From Streptomyces triticagri (GTDB taxonomy: Bacteria > Actinomycetota > Actinomycetes > Streptomycetales > Streptomycetaceae): 64,000 bases of DNA. Below, in pieces: positions 29,409 through 37,748 of the stretch. How positions within the stretch are numbered: position 1 is the stretch's first letter; every line of letters begins with the position of its first letter. The stretch lies in NCBI RefSeq assembly GCF_003429565.1, contig NZ_QUAK01000015.1, positions 48,229 through 112,228 of the forward strand, in the 5' to 3' direction. The notes under the pieces were generated by a model. It saw only the letters and a list, made by a program, of their open reading frames with translations, was not told the origin of the DNA and searched no databases. The translations under genes and the position numbers were made by a program.

Positions 29409-29963
29409 TCAGCCCACCGACACCGCTCGCTGCAGGCGGAGTTGGCCGATTTCTGCGGCGTTCTTCATCAGTTCGGCGTTCACCCAGGCGATCATGTGCG
29501 CCGTGGTGTGGGCGGGGTCGTTCGCCCAGGGGAATGGGGCGACGGTCGTCAGGTCGGTGGCGGTGAGGGTGTCGAGAGCCTCGAGCCAGTCCGTGCGCAG
29601 GGCGCGGAGCCAGGCAACGGCGGGAGCGCCCGCACCCGGCCAGTCGATGTCCGCGCGGTCGCGCGGCGAGCGGCCGTGCGCGTGGTCGGCGGCCATGCCC
29701 CACCACCAACCGATGTGCCAGCTCAGCCAGGCGATCGTCGGTACGGGGACGGGGTCGGGCTCCGTCTCGGCGAAGTCCGGGACCCAGCCGCCGTCCGGGG
29801 TCGGGTGCAGCGTCCAGCTGGGGCGGGCCGCCTCCCAGAGGAAGTCGTCGGGCTCCAGCCGCTCCAGGTGGTACTCGAAGAGCGCCCAGGTCAGGTCGAA
29901 CTGCCAGCGCAGCAGCGCCAGTTCATCGTGACTCTGCGCCGGTCCGCCGTCCGCCGTCGCCAT
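29409..29963 (-). CDS. DinB-family four-helix protein
   Basis: 184 aa. The pattern fits DinB/DUF664-like proteins, which use three histidines to bind a metal: candidates are in IAWLSWHIGWWWGMAADHAHG and DPAHTTAHMIAWVNAEL. Actinobacterial members include thiol-dependent (mycothiol) S-transferases, but most have no assigned substrate. The N-terminal ELALLRWQFDLTWALFEYHLERL forms the first helix. Soluble; starts at ATG 29963. No operon partner downstream on this strand. Confidence 0.75.
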   Translation of the reverse strand: MATADGGPAQSHDELALLRWQFDLTWALFEYHLERLEPDDFLWEAARPSWTLHPTPDGGWVPDFAETEPDPVPVPTIAWLSWHIGWWWGMAADHAHGRSPRDRADIDWPGAGAPAVAWLRALRTDWLEALDTLTATDLTTVAPFPWANDPAHTTAHMIAWVNAELMKNAAEIGQLRLQRAVSVG

Positions 29964-30089
29964 CGTCCGCCACCTCTCCCTGCCCCCGGTCCGTACGACT
30001 CGTGAGCCCGGTACGTCACGCGCGCTGATCTCCCCGCGAGCGTACGGCAGTCGACCGACAACACCCCCGCGGGACCGGTGGAGGCGGAG

Positions 30090-30473
30090 TCAGCGTAGAT
30101 GGGTGCAGCGCACTGCTCGGCCCTCGAAGACCACGCCGGTCTCCTCGGCCATCGCGGCGAAGAAGCGGCGGCCCGGGAGTGAGCGGCGCGAGGTGGACCA
30201 GCGGTAGGCGACGGCGTGCCCGAGCATCAGGGTCACCGCCTCGCGGCCGAGACCGTAGCCCTGCCAGGGGCCGGTGATGGCGATGGCGTCGACGTATCCC
30301 GCACGGCATCCGTGGCACAGGCGGTAGTCGAGCCGGCCCACGACCCGTCCGTCCAGGTCGAGTGCGGTGATCAGAAAGCGGTCGGCCGTGCCCGGCGACG
30401 CGGCGCGCAGGAAGCGCACTGCGCCGACCGGACACGGCCCGCGTCTGAGGGACAGCCCGTCGGGGCTGGTCAT
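30090..30473 (-). CDS. GNAT-family N-acetyltransferase
   Basis: 127 aa, compact GNAT domain. Motif A is VDAIAITGPWQGYGLGREAV, with the Q-x-x-G-x-G acetyl-CoA pyrophosphate loop, preceded by strand DGRVVGRLDYRL. The C-terminal half is short. ATG at 30473 lies 2 bases after the stop of the acyltransferase gene, so both are probably co-transcribed and translationally coupled. Substrate unknown. Confidence 0.75.
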   Translation of the reverse strand: MTSPDGLSLRRGPCPVGAVRFLRAASPGTADRFLITALDLDGRVVGRLDYRLCHGCRAGYVDAIAITGPWQGYGLGREAVTLMLGHAVAYRWSTSRRSLPGRRFFAAMAEETGVVFEGRAVRCTHLR

Positions 30474-30475
30474 TT

Positions 30476-31723
30476 CTAGTGCCGCCGGGAAGGCGCCGCG
30501 TCGGTGCGGTCGGCGGCCGGCTCCCGCTTGGCGCGGGCGTCCGCCTTGGCGAGCGCGGCGGCGTCCCGCTTGAAGGCCCACTCCATCCTGGGCTCCATGG
30601 CGAAGCGGAACATGCGCTGTACGGGCGGGGTGCAGAGCACCGTGATGATGCCGGCCGCGATGACGGTGAGGGCGATCGCCCCGAGCGGACCCTGTGTCCA
30701 GTCCGCGTCGTACCAGTCCCAGAAGCGGGACCCCTTGGCCAGGAAGCCGTGCAGCAGATAGCCGTACAGCGTGCCCGCGCCCAGCACCGTGAACCACATG
30801 TGCCGGCGCGGCACCCAGGCGAAGAAGCAGGCGGCGAGCACCATCGAGCAGCCGAACATGGCGAGTGTCATGACACCGCCGGTCCAGGCCGGCGCACCCA
30901 GTTCCTGTGCGCTGTCCCGGCGGTAGAACCAGGCGGCGTTCATCCGCGGGGCCGCCCAGTACGCGAACACCAGGGCCGCGGCGAAGACCGGCGCGGCGAT
31001 GAGGCGGGCCTCCCTGCGCCGTACCAGCTGGAAGTGCTCGGGCTTGAGGCACAGACCGATCACGAAGAACGGCAGGAACTGCAGCACCCGTTGGAGGTCG
31101 AGGTCGTCACCGATGTCCGGCGAGACCGAGGCGAGCACGGCGATCGCGAGCGCCAGCGGGACCGGCCAGCGCACGATCTTCCACAGCGGGGTGGTGATCC
31201 GCCAGACGAAGAGCGCACCCAGGAACCACGTCAGATACCAGGGATCGAGCAGGCTGATCGGATGCGTCGGATCGTCGTCCGCCCAGCGCTTGAACAGCGA
31301 GTAGGCGACCTCGAAGATCACGTACGGCACGGCCACACCGGTGACGAGCCGCATGAGCCGGTCCCGGCGCATGTCGAAACTGCGCGAGAAATAGCCGGAG
31401 ATGATGATGAACGCCGGCATGTGGAAGGTGTACACGGCGATGTACAGGGCCGATGCGGCCCGGCTGCCGTCGCGCAGCGGCTCCCAGGCATGCCCCATGG
31501 CGACCAGGACGATCGCCAGGTACTTGGCGTTGTCGAAGAACGGGTCGCGCTGCTTCGCGGACTTGGATCCGTCCTTGGCGGCGTTCTTGGCGTCCGAGGC
31601 CCCCGGCGCGGACGCGGCGGACCGCCGTGTGTCGCCGTCGGCGCCCCGGGAATCGGGCGGTACGGGCCGAGCTTCGGGGAGTTCGGCCCCCCGGATGCCC
31701 GCCCGGGAAGAGACGTCCGTCAC
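30476..31723 (-). CDS. Membrane acyltransferase, acyltransferase_3 family
   Basis: 415 aa with about ten membrane helices. An 60-residue charged N-terminus precedes FFDNAKYLAIVLVAMGHAWE, where the histidine is the conserved catalytic-site residue of the family. FHMPAFIIISGYFSRSFD is another diagnostic block. These enzymes transfer acyl groups (often acetyl) from the cytoplasm to sugars, lipids or antibiotics outside. The GTG at 31723 has GGAGG upstream. C-terminal 45 residues are Lys/Ala/Arg-rich and cytoplasmic. Downstream GNAT gene is 2 bases away. Confidence 0.85.
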   Translation of the reverse strand: MTDVSSRAGIRGAELPEARPVPPDSRGADGDTRRSAASAPGASDAKNAAKDGSKSAKQRDPFFDNAKYLAIVLVAMGHAWEPLRDGSRAASALYIAVYTFHMPAFIIISGYFSRSFDMRRDRLMRLVTGVAVPYVIFEVAYSLFKRWADDDPTHPISLLDPWYLTWFLGALFVWRITTPLWKIVRWPVPLALAIAVLASVSPDIGDDLDLQRVLQFLPFFVIGLCLKPEHFQLVRRREARLIAAPVFAAALVFAYWAAPRMNAAWFYRRDSAQELGAPAWTGGVMTLAMFGCSMVLAACFFAWVPRRHMWFTVLGAGTLYGYLLHGFLAKGSRFWDWYDADWTQGPLGAIALTVIAAGIITVLCTPPVQRMFRFAMEPRMEWAFKRDAAALAKADARAKREPAADRTDAAPSRRH

Positions 31724-31946
31724 ATCGCCTCCTGCGGGGAACGCTGATTGAGGCTTCTGCGTCTTAGGTGAAACGCGCTCAGGCGTGCGACGGCAAACAT
31801 TGTCGGCACCCTAACTCGGCCCGTCCCAGAGGCAAAAGGGGGCCGTCGGCCGTGCGACTGTGGCGCTTCCCACGCCTTCGGCGGGCACTCGCCGCCCACC
31901 ACCGCGTGCGCCCTGTCCCGGTCTCCCTGCGGTCCGGTAGTTTCAC

Positions 31947-31997
31947 GTACGGCCGTGCGCGTCGTACGGCCGTGCGCGTCGTACGGGCATCCGCGTC
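31947..31997. repeat. Three 17-bp tandem repeats in the tatA leader
   Basis: GTACGGCCGTGCGCGTC occurs at 31947-31963 and 31964-31980; a third unit at 31981-31997 differs at three bases. The array ends 19 bases before the tatA start and may hold its promoter or a regulator site. Confidence 0.75.
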
Positions 31998-32016
31998 AGC
32001 GAGAGGAAGCCGGATC

Positions 32017-32244
32017 ATGTTCGGGCTCAGCGAGATCGCTCTTCTGCTCCTCGTGGTCGTCGTGGTACTCGGGGTGAAGAAGCTTCCGGGCCTCACCCGC
32101 TCCGCGGGCAAGGCGACCCGCATCTTCAAGAGCGAGAAGCGCGCGATGAGGGACGCCGACGAGGGCAGGCGGCCGCCCGGCGCCGGACGGGTCATCGAGG
32201 GCCAGGTGGTCCAGCCGCCCGCCGACCGTCCGGCGAGCGACTGA
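32017..32244 (+). CDS. tatA: Small Tat translocase subunit TatA/TatE
   Basis: 75 aa. MFGLSEIALLLLVVVVVLGV is the short membrane helix and KKLPGLTRSAGKATRIFKSE the start of the amphipathic helix, with the usual F-G near the N-terminus. TatA oligomers make the size-variable part of the twin-arginine pathway. GAGAGGAAG precedes the ATG. tatB and tatC are not adjacent, so this is probably a second, stand-alone TatA-type gene (inference). Confidence 0.88.
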   Translation: MFGLSEIALLLLVVVVVLGVKKLPGLTRSAGKATRIFKSEKRAMRDADEGRRPPGAGRVIEGQVVQPPADRPASD

Positions 32245-32300
32245 AGCTCGGCCACGTGCCCCGGCCACGCGCCCGGGCGCCTCAGACCCCTGTGCCGGTC

Positions 32301-33323
32301 TCAGACTCCGGCCCGGGCCGGCCCGACCAGCTCCGACAGCACGTCCTCCATCGTCACGAAGCCGAGCACGACCCCCTCGCCACCGGTCACGGCCGCCAGA
32401 TGGCTGCCGTCGGCCCGCAGCGCGGTGAGTGTGTCGTCCAGCGGAGTGTCGATCCGCACCCGCGTCACCGGATGCAGCGCCGTGGCCGGAAACGCCTGGT
32501 CCCGGTCAGCGACACCGAGCGTGTCCTTGATGTGCAGATAGCCGAGCAGCGCACCGTTGCGCCCCGTCACCGGGAAACGGGAGAAGCCCGCATCGGCCGC
32601 GAGCCGCTCCAGCCTGGCCGGCGTCGCGTCCTCGGTCACCGTCACGAACGTCCCGGCCGGCACCAGGATCTCGCCGACCGGCCGGGTGCCCAGCTCGAGG
32701 GCGTCCCGCAGCCGCTCGCTGTCCGCGGCGGACAGCAGACCCGCCTCGCTGGAATCGGCCACCATACGGGCGAGTTGGTCGTCGGTGAACACCGACTCCA
32801 CCTCGTCCTTCGGCTCGACCCGCAGCAGCCGCAGCAGCGCATTGGCGAAGGCGTTGATACCGAACACCACCGGACGCAGCGCCCTGGTCAGACCGACCAG
32901 CGGCGGACCGAGCAGGAGCGCCGTCTTCGCCGGCTCGGACAGCGCGATGTTCTTCGGCACCATCTCGCCGATGAGCATGTGCAGATACGTCGCGATGGCC
33001 AGCGCGATCACGAACGAGATCGGGTGCACCAGACCGTGCGGCACATGCGCAGCCTCGAAGCCCGGCTCGAGCAGATGCGCGATGGCCGGCTCGGCGACGG
33101 CGCCGAGCACCAGGGACGACACCGTGATGCCGAGCTGCGCCGTGGCCATCACGGCCGACAGATGCTCGAGACCCCACAGCGTGATGCGCGCGGACCGGTG
33201 CCCCTGCCGCGCCCCCGGCTCGATCTGACTGCGGCGCACCGAGATCAGGGCGAACTCGGCGCCCACGAAGAAGGCGTTGGTCAGCAGGGTGAGCGCGCCG
33301 ATGAAGAGCTGCAGCGTGGTCAT
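32301..33323 (-). CDS. CNNM/CorC-family membrane protein with CBS pair (short form)
   Basis: 340 aa. An N-terminal CNNM (DUF21) membrane domain of three to four helices (LTNAFFVGAEFALISVRRSQ, ATAQLGITVSSLVLGAVAEPA, LIGEMVPKNIALSEP) is followed by a CBS pair (PVGEILVPAGTFVTV, FSRFPVTGRNGALLGYLHIKD, GFVTMEDVLSELVG). Family members act in Mg2+/metal ion efflux or homeostasis. It lacks the CorC_HlyC C-terminal domain. Start ATG overlaps the upstream paralogue's stop by 4 bases. Confidence 0.88.
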   Translation of the reverse strand: MTTLQLFIGALTLLTNAFFVGAEFALISVRRSQIEPGARQGHRSARITLWGLEHLSAVMATAQLGITVSSLVLGAVAEPAIAHLLEPGFEAAHVPHGLVHPISFVIALAIATYLHMLIGEMVPKNIALSEPAKTALLLGPPLVGLTRALRPVVFGINAFANALLRLLRVEPKDEVESVFTDDQLARMVADSSEAGLLSAADSERLRDALELGTRPVGEILVPAGTFVTVTEDATPARLERLAADAGFSRFPVTGRNGALLGYLHIKDTLGVADRDQAFPATALHPVTRVRIDTPLDDTLTALRADGSHLAAVTGGEGVVLGFVTMEDVLSELVGPARAGV

Positions 33324-34699
33324 CGCGCGGCCTCCTGCTTCTCCTGGCTCGGCACCACGATCGGCGTCGCGCCACTGGTGGTGACCGCGGCTGCCGCGGC
33401 CCCCGACTCCGTGAGATGCACCCGGTCGGCCCGGTGGTGCTCGACCTCCTGGACCTCCAGGCGCCAGCCGTCGAGGTCAAGGACATCCCCCTTGGCGGGG
33501 ATGCGGGCCAGGCGCGTGGCGATCAGTCCGGCCACCGTCTCGTACGGTCCGTCCGGGGCGTGCAGCCCGATCGCGGCGAGCTGGTCCATCCGGACGCCGC
33601 CGTCGGCCGCCCACACGGTCCGGCCGTCCTCGGCCGTGCCGGCGGGCACCAGGTCGGGCAGCTCCACCGGGTCGTGCTCGTCGCGCACCTCGCCGACGAC
33701 CTCCTCGACGATGTCCTCGACGGTGGCGACACCGGCGGTGCCCCCGTACTCGTCGATGATCACCGCCATCGAGCGGGTCTCCCGCAGGCGCTCGAGCAGC
33801 CGGTCGGCGGGCAGGGTGTCCGGCACCAGGAGCGGGGCGGTGGTCAGCTCGGTGACCGGGGTGCGCCGCCGCTCGGCGGGCTCGAGGGCCAGTACGTCCC
33901 GGATGTGCACGGTGCCGATGACCTCGTCGAGGGAGTCCCGGTAGACCGGGAAGCGGGACAGGCCGGTGGCGTGTGTGAGGGTCGCCGCGTCCGCCGCGGT
34001 GGCCCGCGCGTCCAGGGCGCAGACGTCGACGCGGGGCGTCATCACGTTCTGCGCGCTCAGCTCGTGCAGATGCAGGGTGCGTACGAACAGCTCGGCCGAA
34101 TCGGCCTCGATGGCGCCCTCGGCGGCGGAGTGCCGGGCGAGCGCGATCAGCTCCTCGGGCGTACGGACGGAGGCCAGCTCCTCGGCGGGCTCCAGGCCGA
34201 AGCGGCGCAGGAATCGGTTCGCCGTGTTGTTGAGGTGCCGGATGAACGGGCCGAAGGTCCTGGTGAAGCCGCGCTGCGGACCGGCCACCACCTTGGCCAC
34301 CGCGATCGGCCGGGAGATCGCCCAGTTCTTCGGGACCAGCTCACCGATCACCATCAGGACGACGGTGGAGATCGCGACACCGAGCAGGGTCGCCGTGGTG
34401 GACGCGGCCGCCCCGAGCCCCAGGGCTTCGAGCGGACCGCGGATCAGCGTGGCAAGGGACGGCTCGGCGAGCATGCCGATCACCAGGGAGGTGACGGTGA
34501 TGCCCAGCTGGGCGCCGGAGAGCTGCAGGGTCAGGGCGCGGGCGGCCTTCAGGGCACCCTCGGCACCCCGCTCGCCGGCCGCGGCGGCCTTCTCCAGGTC
34601 ACCGCGCTCCACCGTGGTCAGGGAGAACTCGGCCGCGACGAACACCGCGCAGGCGAGCGTGAGGAGCAGGGCCAGGAGAAGTAGAACCACTTCGGTCAC
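33320..34699 (-). CDS. CNNM/CorC-family membrane protein with CBS pair and transporter-associated domain
   Basis: 459 aa. The CNNM domain (TLACAVFVAAEFSLTTVERG, SGAQLGITVTSLVIGMLAEPS, VIGELVPKNWAISRP) is followed by two CBS motifs (NVMTPRVDVCALD, LSRFPVYRDSLDEVIGTVHIRD, SMAVIIDEYGGTAGVATVED) and a CorC_HlyC domain near the end (DGGVRMDQLAAIGL to DLDGWRLEVQEVEHHRADRV). Starts with GTG at 34699. Together with the shorter downstream paralogue it probably forms a heteromeric ion-transport or sensing unit (inference). Confidence 0.9.
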   Translation of the reverse strand: MTEVVLLLLALLLTLACAVFVAAEFSLTTVERGDLEKAAAAGERGAEGALKAARALTLQLSGAQLGITVTSLVIGMLAEPSLATLIRGPLEALGLGAAASTTATLLGVAISTVVLMVIGELVPKNWAISRPIAVAKVVAGPQRGFTRTFGPFIRHLNNTANRFLRRFGLEPAEELASVRTPEELIALARHSAAEGAIEADSAELFVRTLHLHELSAQNVMTPRVDVCALDARATAADAATLTHATGLSRFPVYRDSLDEVIGTVHIRDVLALEPAERRRTPVTELTTAPLLVPDTLPADRLLERLRETRSMAVIIDEYGGTAGVATVEDIVEEVVGEVRDEHDPVELPDLVPAGTAEDGRTVWAADGGVRMDQLAAIGLHAPDGPYETVAGLIATRLARIPAKGDVLDLDGWRLEVQEVEHHRADRVHLTESGAAAAAVTTSGATPIVVPSQEKQEAAR

Positions 34700-35139
34700 C
34701 GTGCCACCCCCGCCGGCGTGCTGTCGGCCGCTGCGGCCGGTGGGCGGGAATGGTCACGGCTGGTACTGGGAGGCTCACCCATTGCGGGTCCGTGGCTCCT
34801 TCTGGGGTCGCGGTCGGGTGGACCGGGTCGTGGCGGAGATCCAGGACGGTCCTGGCTCCGTGCGGTGATTGTAAAAGACCGGAAAACATCGCTGCCAGAG
34901 TCGTCCGGCCCGATTTCCGGGGCCGGCGGCTCCCGCACCGCTCCGCCGGTACAGCTTGGTGTGAGTGACCAACGGGCCGGGGCGAGCGATTGTTCCCGGC
35001 CACCGGAGGCGCGCGTTTCGCCGTTCACTCACTGCCACGGGTTTGCCACTGTCGGTGCCGGGCATCGGCCCCGAGTGAAGTGCCCGCCCGATCACGGCAG
35101 TTCGGCGGGAGCGAGGCTGCAGTGAGCAAGGAGGCGCCA
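34700..35139. promoter_or_regulatory. 440-bp divergent intergenic region
   Basis: Separates the leftward CNNM pair from the rightward GH25 gene. It holds a 15-bp dyad CCAGGACGGTCCTGG (34841-34855), a local A+T-rich patch around 34868-34892 suitable for a promoter, and TTGGT/ACCAA arms near 34956-34972. No reading frame with a good ribosome site was found. Confidence 0.35.
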
Positions 35140-35694
35140 ATGCTGCACGGCATCGATGTGAGTGCGTACCAGTCGTCGTTCGACACGGACGGTCTGGACT
35201 TCGTGATCGTCAAGGCGACGGAGGGCCGTTCGTACATCAACCCGCGCATGGCCGCACAGGCCGCCAAGGCCCGCGATGCGGACTGCGTGGTCGGCTTCTA
35301 CCACTTCCTGTGGCCGGGGAACATCAAGGCACAGGCGGCGTACTTCGTCGACAAGGCCGGCGAGCAGAAGGGCGATCTGCTCGCCTGCGACTGGGAGCGC
35401 ACGGGCGAGGGCAGCCACGCGAGCAACGCGCAGAAGGACGAGTTCATCAAGGAGGTGAAGCGCCTGCGCCCCTCCCACCGGGTGATCCTTTACTGCAACA
35501 GGGACTTCTGGTTGAACGTGGACACCACGTCGTACGCCGGCGACGGCCTCTGGATCGCGGACTACGTCACGGCCGGCAAGCCCCGCATCGAGGCGGACTG
35601 GCGCTTCCACCAGTACACGGACACGCCTCTGGACACGAATGTCGCGGACTTCGCCTCGAAGGACGCCCTGCGCAAGTGGTCCGTCATCGGCTGA
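35140..35694 (+). CDS. GH25 lysozyme without a signal peptide
   Basis: 184 aa glycoside hydrolase 25 barrel: HGIDVSAYQSSFDTDGLDFV carries the first conserved Asp, FVIVKATEGRSYINP the second strand, FYHFLWPGNIKAQAAYF, then LLACDWERTGEG with the catalytic Asp/Glu pair. It would cleave the N-acetylmuramoyl-glucosamine bond of peptidoglycan. The ATG at 35140 is supported by AAGGAGG 6-7 bases upstream and leaves no signal peptide or membrane segment, so export would need a holin-like or non-classical route, or the protein acts inside. It converges with the EF-hand gene across a strong hairpin. Confidence 0.88.
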   Translation: MLHGIDVSAYQSSFDTDGLDFVIVKATEGRSYINPRMAAQAAKARDADCVVGFYHFLWPGNIKAQAAYFVDKAGEQKGDLLACDWERTGEGSHASNAQKDEFIKEVKRLRPSHRVILYCNRDFWLNVDTTSYAGDGLWIADYVTAGKPRIEADWRFHQYTDTPLDTNVADFASKDALRKWSVIG

Positions 35695-35717
35695 CGGACT
35701 CGCACCCGGACACGGCA

Positions 35718-35748
35718 GCGGGGCCCGCCCTCGACGGACGGGCCCCGC
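35718..35748. terminator. Bidirectional terminator between GH25 and EF-hand genes
   Basis: GCGGGGCCCG and CGGGCCCCGC pair perfectly around an 11-base loop, 23 bases after one stop and 8 bases before the end of the convergent gene. Confidence 0.7.
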
Positions 35749-35756
35749 AGGCGCGT

Positions 35757-35975
35757 TCAGGCCGATTTGCTGACGTGCGCCCAGAACTCGTCGAAGGAGA
35801 GCAGGCCGTCCTTGTTGGTGTCCATCGACCCGATCACCGCCCGCGCCACGGAGCCGGAGACCTGGTAGTCGCCGAGCTCCACCATGGCGTTCGAGAATTC
35901 GTCCGCGGTGATGAAACCGTCTCCGTTGGCGTCGAACCGCTCGAACGTCTTCCGTGCCTCGTCGATGTCCGCCAC
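35757..35975 (-). CDS. Small two-EF-hand calcium-binding protein
   Basis: 72 aa. Two canonical 12-residue loops are present, DANGDGFITADE and DTNKDGLLSFDE, each flanked by helices, forming a minimal EF-hand pair as in the CabD/calerythrin-like proteins of Streptomyces. Soluble and acidic. Expected to bind two Ca2+ and act as buffer or sensor; no partner can be named from context. Confidence 0.88.
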   Translation of the reverse strand: MADIDEARKTFERFDANGDGFITADEFSNAMVELGDYQVSGSVARAVIGSMDTNKDGLLSFDEFWAHVSKSA

Positions 35976-36082
35976 AGGGTCCTCCCCGATCGTCGGCCGA
36001 TGTTGCCGGTGTGCAGCGGCCAGATTATCGGCCGGTCGTACGGCAGAATGCCCGGGCCGACCATCGACCTACGGAGCGCCCC

Positions 36083-36721
36083 GTGTCCCAACTGTCCACG
36101 ATTCTCGAGGCGGTGGCGCAGGGCCGCTTCCCCGCGCCGGACGGTTCGGTCGCCGTCGTACCGCAGCCGGACGGCAGGGACGCCGGGGTGGTCGCCTTCA
36201 CCGCGCATTCCGTGGTCTTCACCGACGAGGACCCGCGGTGGGTGCACGACACCCTCGCGGCCCTGGACTGCGACGCCTTGGCGGCCACCATGAACCCGCG
36301 CTTCCTGGCGGCGTTCATGGACCGCACCGGCCGCTCCATGGACACCATCGACCTGCTCACCGTCGCCGGCGCGCTCCCCGGCCCGCCTCCGATCGCCCTC
36401 GTCGAGACCGACGGCGCCGCCCATCCCCGCGTGGCCCGCGCCCACAAGCACCGTTCCGGTGTACGGATCTGGGCCTGCGACGACGGGTTGCTCACTCTCG
36501 GCCGTGGCGTGGCGGGACGCTGGGAGGCGTCGATCGAGGTGGCCGAGGACGCCCGGCATCGCGGCACCGGGCGGGCGCTCGCGGTGGCGGCGCGGCATCT
36601 GGTGCCGGACGGCGCGGCGGTGTGGGCCCAGCAGTCGCCGGGGAATGCGCGCAGTGTGCGGGTGTTCCAGGCGGCCGGGTTCCGTCCGGTGGGCTCGGAG
36701 GCGGTGCTGTTCGCCCGCTGA
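36083..36721 (+). CDS. GNAT-family N-acetyltransferase with long N-terminal region
   Basis: 212 aa. The C-terminal acetyltransferase half has WEASIEVAEDARHRGTGRAL, with R-x-x-G-x-G acetyl-CoA loop, and the late SVRVFQAAGFRPVGSEAVLF strand-helix pair. The N-terminal 100 residues (WVHDTLAALDCDALAATMNP etc.) are not assigned. GTG at 36083 has CGGAG upstream. Substrate unknown. Confidence 0.78.
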   Translation: MSQLSTILEAVAQGRFPAPDGSVAVVPQPDGRDAGVVAFTAHSVVFTDEDPRWVHDTLAALDCDALAATMNPRFLAAFMDRTGRSMDTIDLLTVAGALPGPPPIALVETDGAAHPRVARAHKHRSGVRIWACDDGLLTLGRGVAGRWEASIEVAEDARHRGTGRALAVAARHLVPDGAAVWAQQSPGNARSVRVFQAAGFRPVGSEAVLFAR

Positions 36722-36818
36722 GCGGTCGACGGCCGACGACCGACGGCGAGGAGGGCTCTCGATGTTCCCCCGCAAAAGGGCCCCGGTTAACCGCTGTTTA
36801 CAAGGTGAGTGCCTCACA

Positions 36819-36902
36819 TCACCAAGGATTCACCTTCGACTTGTTCAGTTTTGCCGGATTCAGCACGTAAGTCGGTTTGGGTGGGATGGCCCCGTCTGCC
36901 AT
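36819..36902 (-). CDS. Possible 27-residue peptide gene
   Basis: Translation begins MADGAIPPKPTYVLNP and ends KSKVNPW. It is basic, Pro-rich, without Cys, and its codons are much less GC-biased at the third position than neighbouring genes. A longer in-frame form could start at ATG 36980, which has a GGGGG sequence about 10 bases upstream. It lies downstream of a hairpin that should end the anti-sigma-type gene. I do not recognise it; it may be a small regulatory or secreted peptide or a chance frame. Confidence 0.3.
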   Translation of the reverse strand: MADGAIPPKPTYVLNPAKLNKSKVNPW

Positions 36903-36985
36903 AGTCGTCTCAGCGACCCCCTTGACCCGGGCCAGGTCGACGACCGCCGCGGATCCCCACCCCTGTAGATCCCGGCGCATCACAC

Positions 36986-37028
36986 AGCAGCCCCCGCGGC
37001 GCCGGACCACGGCGCGAGGGGGCTTCTG
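36986..37028 (-). terminator. Terminator-like hairpin after the anti-sigma-type ATPase gene
   Basis: AGCCCCC and GGGGGCT form the outer stem with CGCCG/CGGCG inside and CAG/CTG outside, separated by small internal loops. It lies 26 bases past the stop at 37054. Confidence 0.5.
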
Positions 37029-37053
37029 TGCGTACGGAACCACGGCCGGGCAC

Positions 37054-37608
37054 TCAGCGGTCGCGGTCGGCGACCCGCATCTCGAACCAGGTGGTCTTGC
37101 CGCGCGCGAGGAGGTCGACGCCCCAGCGGTCGGAGAGCTTGTCGACCAGAAACAGCCCCCGGCCGCTGATGTCCATCTCGTGCACCGGCATCAGACACGG
37201 CAGGCCCCGCGAGGGGTCGCGCACCTCGACACGCAGCCAGCCGCGGCGGCGGAGCATCCGGAGCCCGAAGACCCGTGCGCCGGTGTGCCGTACGGCATTC
37301 CCGACGAGCTCCGAGACGAGCAGGACGGCGACCTCGGCGGTGCCGGGCGAGAGCGCCCACTGCCGCAGTACGACGACCTGGGTGAGCCGGCGGGCGGCGC
37401 CGGCGGACTCGGGCCGGGAGGGCAGCGACACCTCGGCCTCGGTCGGGTTTCCGAACAACTCCAGTGCCTTGACTGCTCGTTCGTCCTCGACCGCGGGGGT
37501 CCAACGCGGGGCGGTCGCACTGCCGTGCCGCCGCGTCTGCTCGCCACCCTCCAGCCCCGCCATGGTCCCATCATGGCCGCCCAGCGGCCCTTCCGGGGCC
37601 GTTCCCAT
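37054..37608 (-). CDS. Anti-sigma-factor-type ATP-binding protein (HATPase_c, RsbW/SpoIIAB-like)
   Basis: 184 aa. A single Bergerat-fold ATPase domain: N box ELVGNAVRHTGAR, G1 box VRDPSRGLP and G2 box DISGRGLFLVDKLSDRWG, as in the many Streptomyces serine-kinase anti-sigma or regulatory proteins. No membrane helix. The ATG at 37608 is chosen because a G-run sits about 9 bases upstream; other in-frame ATGs exist upstream (37668) and downstream. The cognate sigma or anti-anti-sigma factor is not in the window. Confidence 0.8.
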   Translation of the reverse strand: MGTAPEGPLGGHDGTMAGLEGGEQTRRHGSATAPRWTPAVEDERAVKALELFGNPTEAEVSLPSRPESAGAARRLTQVVVLRQWALSPGTAEVAVLLVSELVGNAVRHTGARVFGLRMLRRRGWLRVEVRDPSRGLPCLMPVHEMDISGRGLFLVDKLSDRWGVDLLARGKTTWFEMRVADRDR

Positions 37609-37748
37609 GGAATACGCCCCCCGGAAGCATCCGTTCCGGTGGTCCCGATCGGCATATGCCCATGGCACTTAGGACCCCTCCACAACCCATCCGACCTGCG
37701 ATGACGGTGAGTTGGGAGATGATCACGTACCGTTCGGATCCCGTAAGG

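Larger units (their letters stand above)
36722..37053. other. 332-bp convergent intergenic region with an A+T-richer patch
   Basis: Between the GNAT gene and the anti-sigma-type ATPase gene. It holds a candidate 27-codon frame on the minus strand (36819-36902), a local A+T-rich segment around 36838-36885 and a terminator-like hairpin at 36986-37028. Confidence 0.5.

Noticed and set aside
36750..36880. Possible tRNA or small structured RNA in the convergent gap
   Set aside because: No cloverleaf with acceptor and T-arm could be folded; only short inverted pieces were seen.
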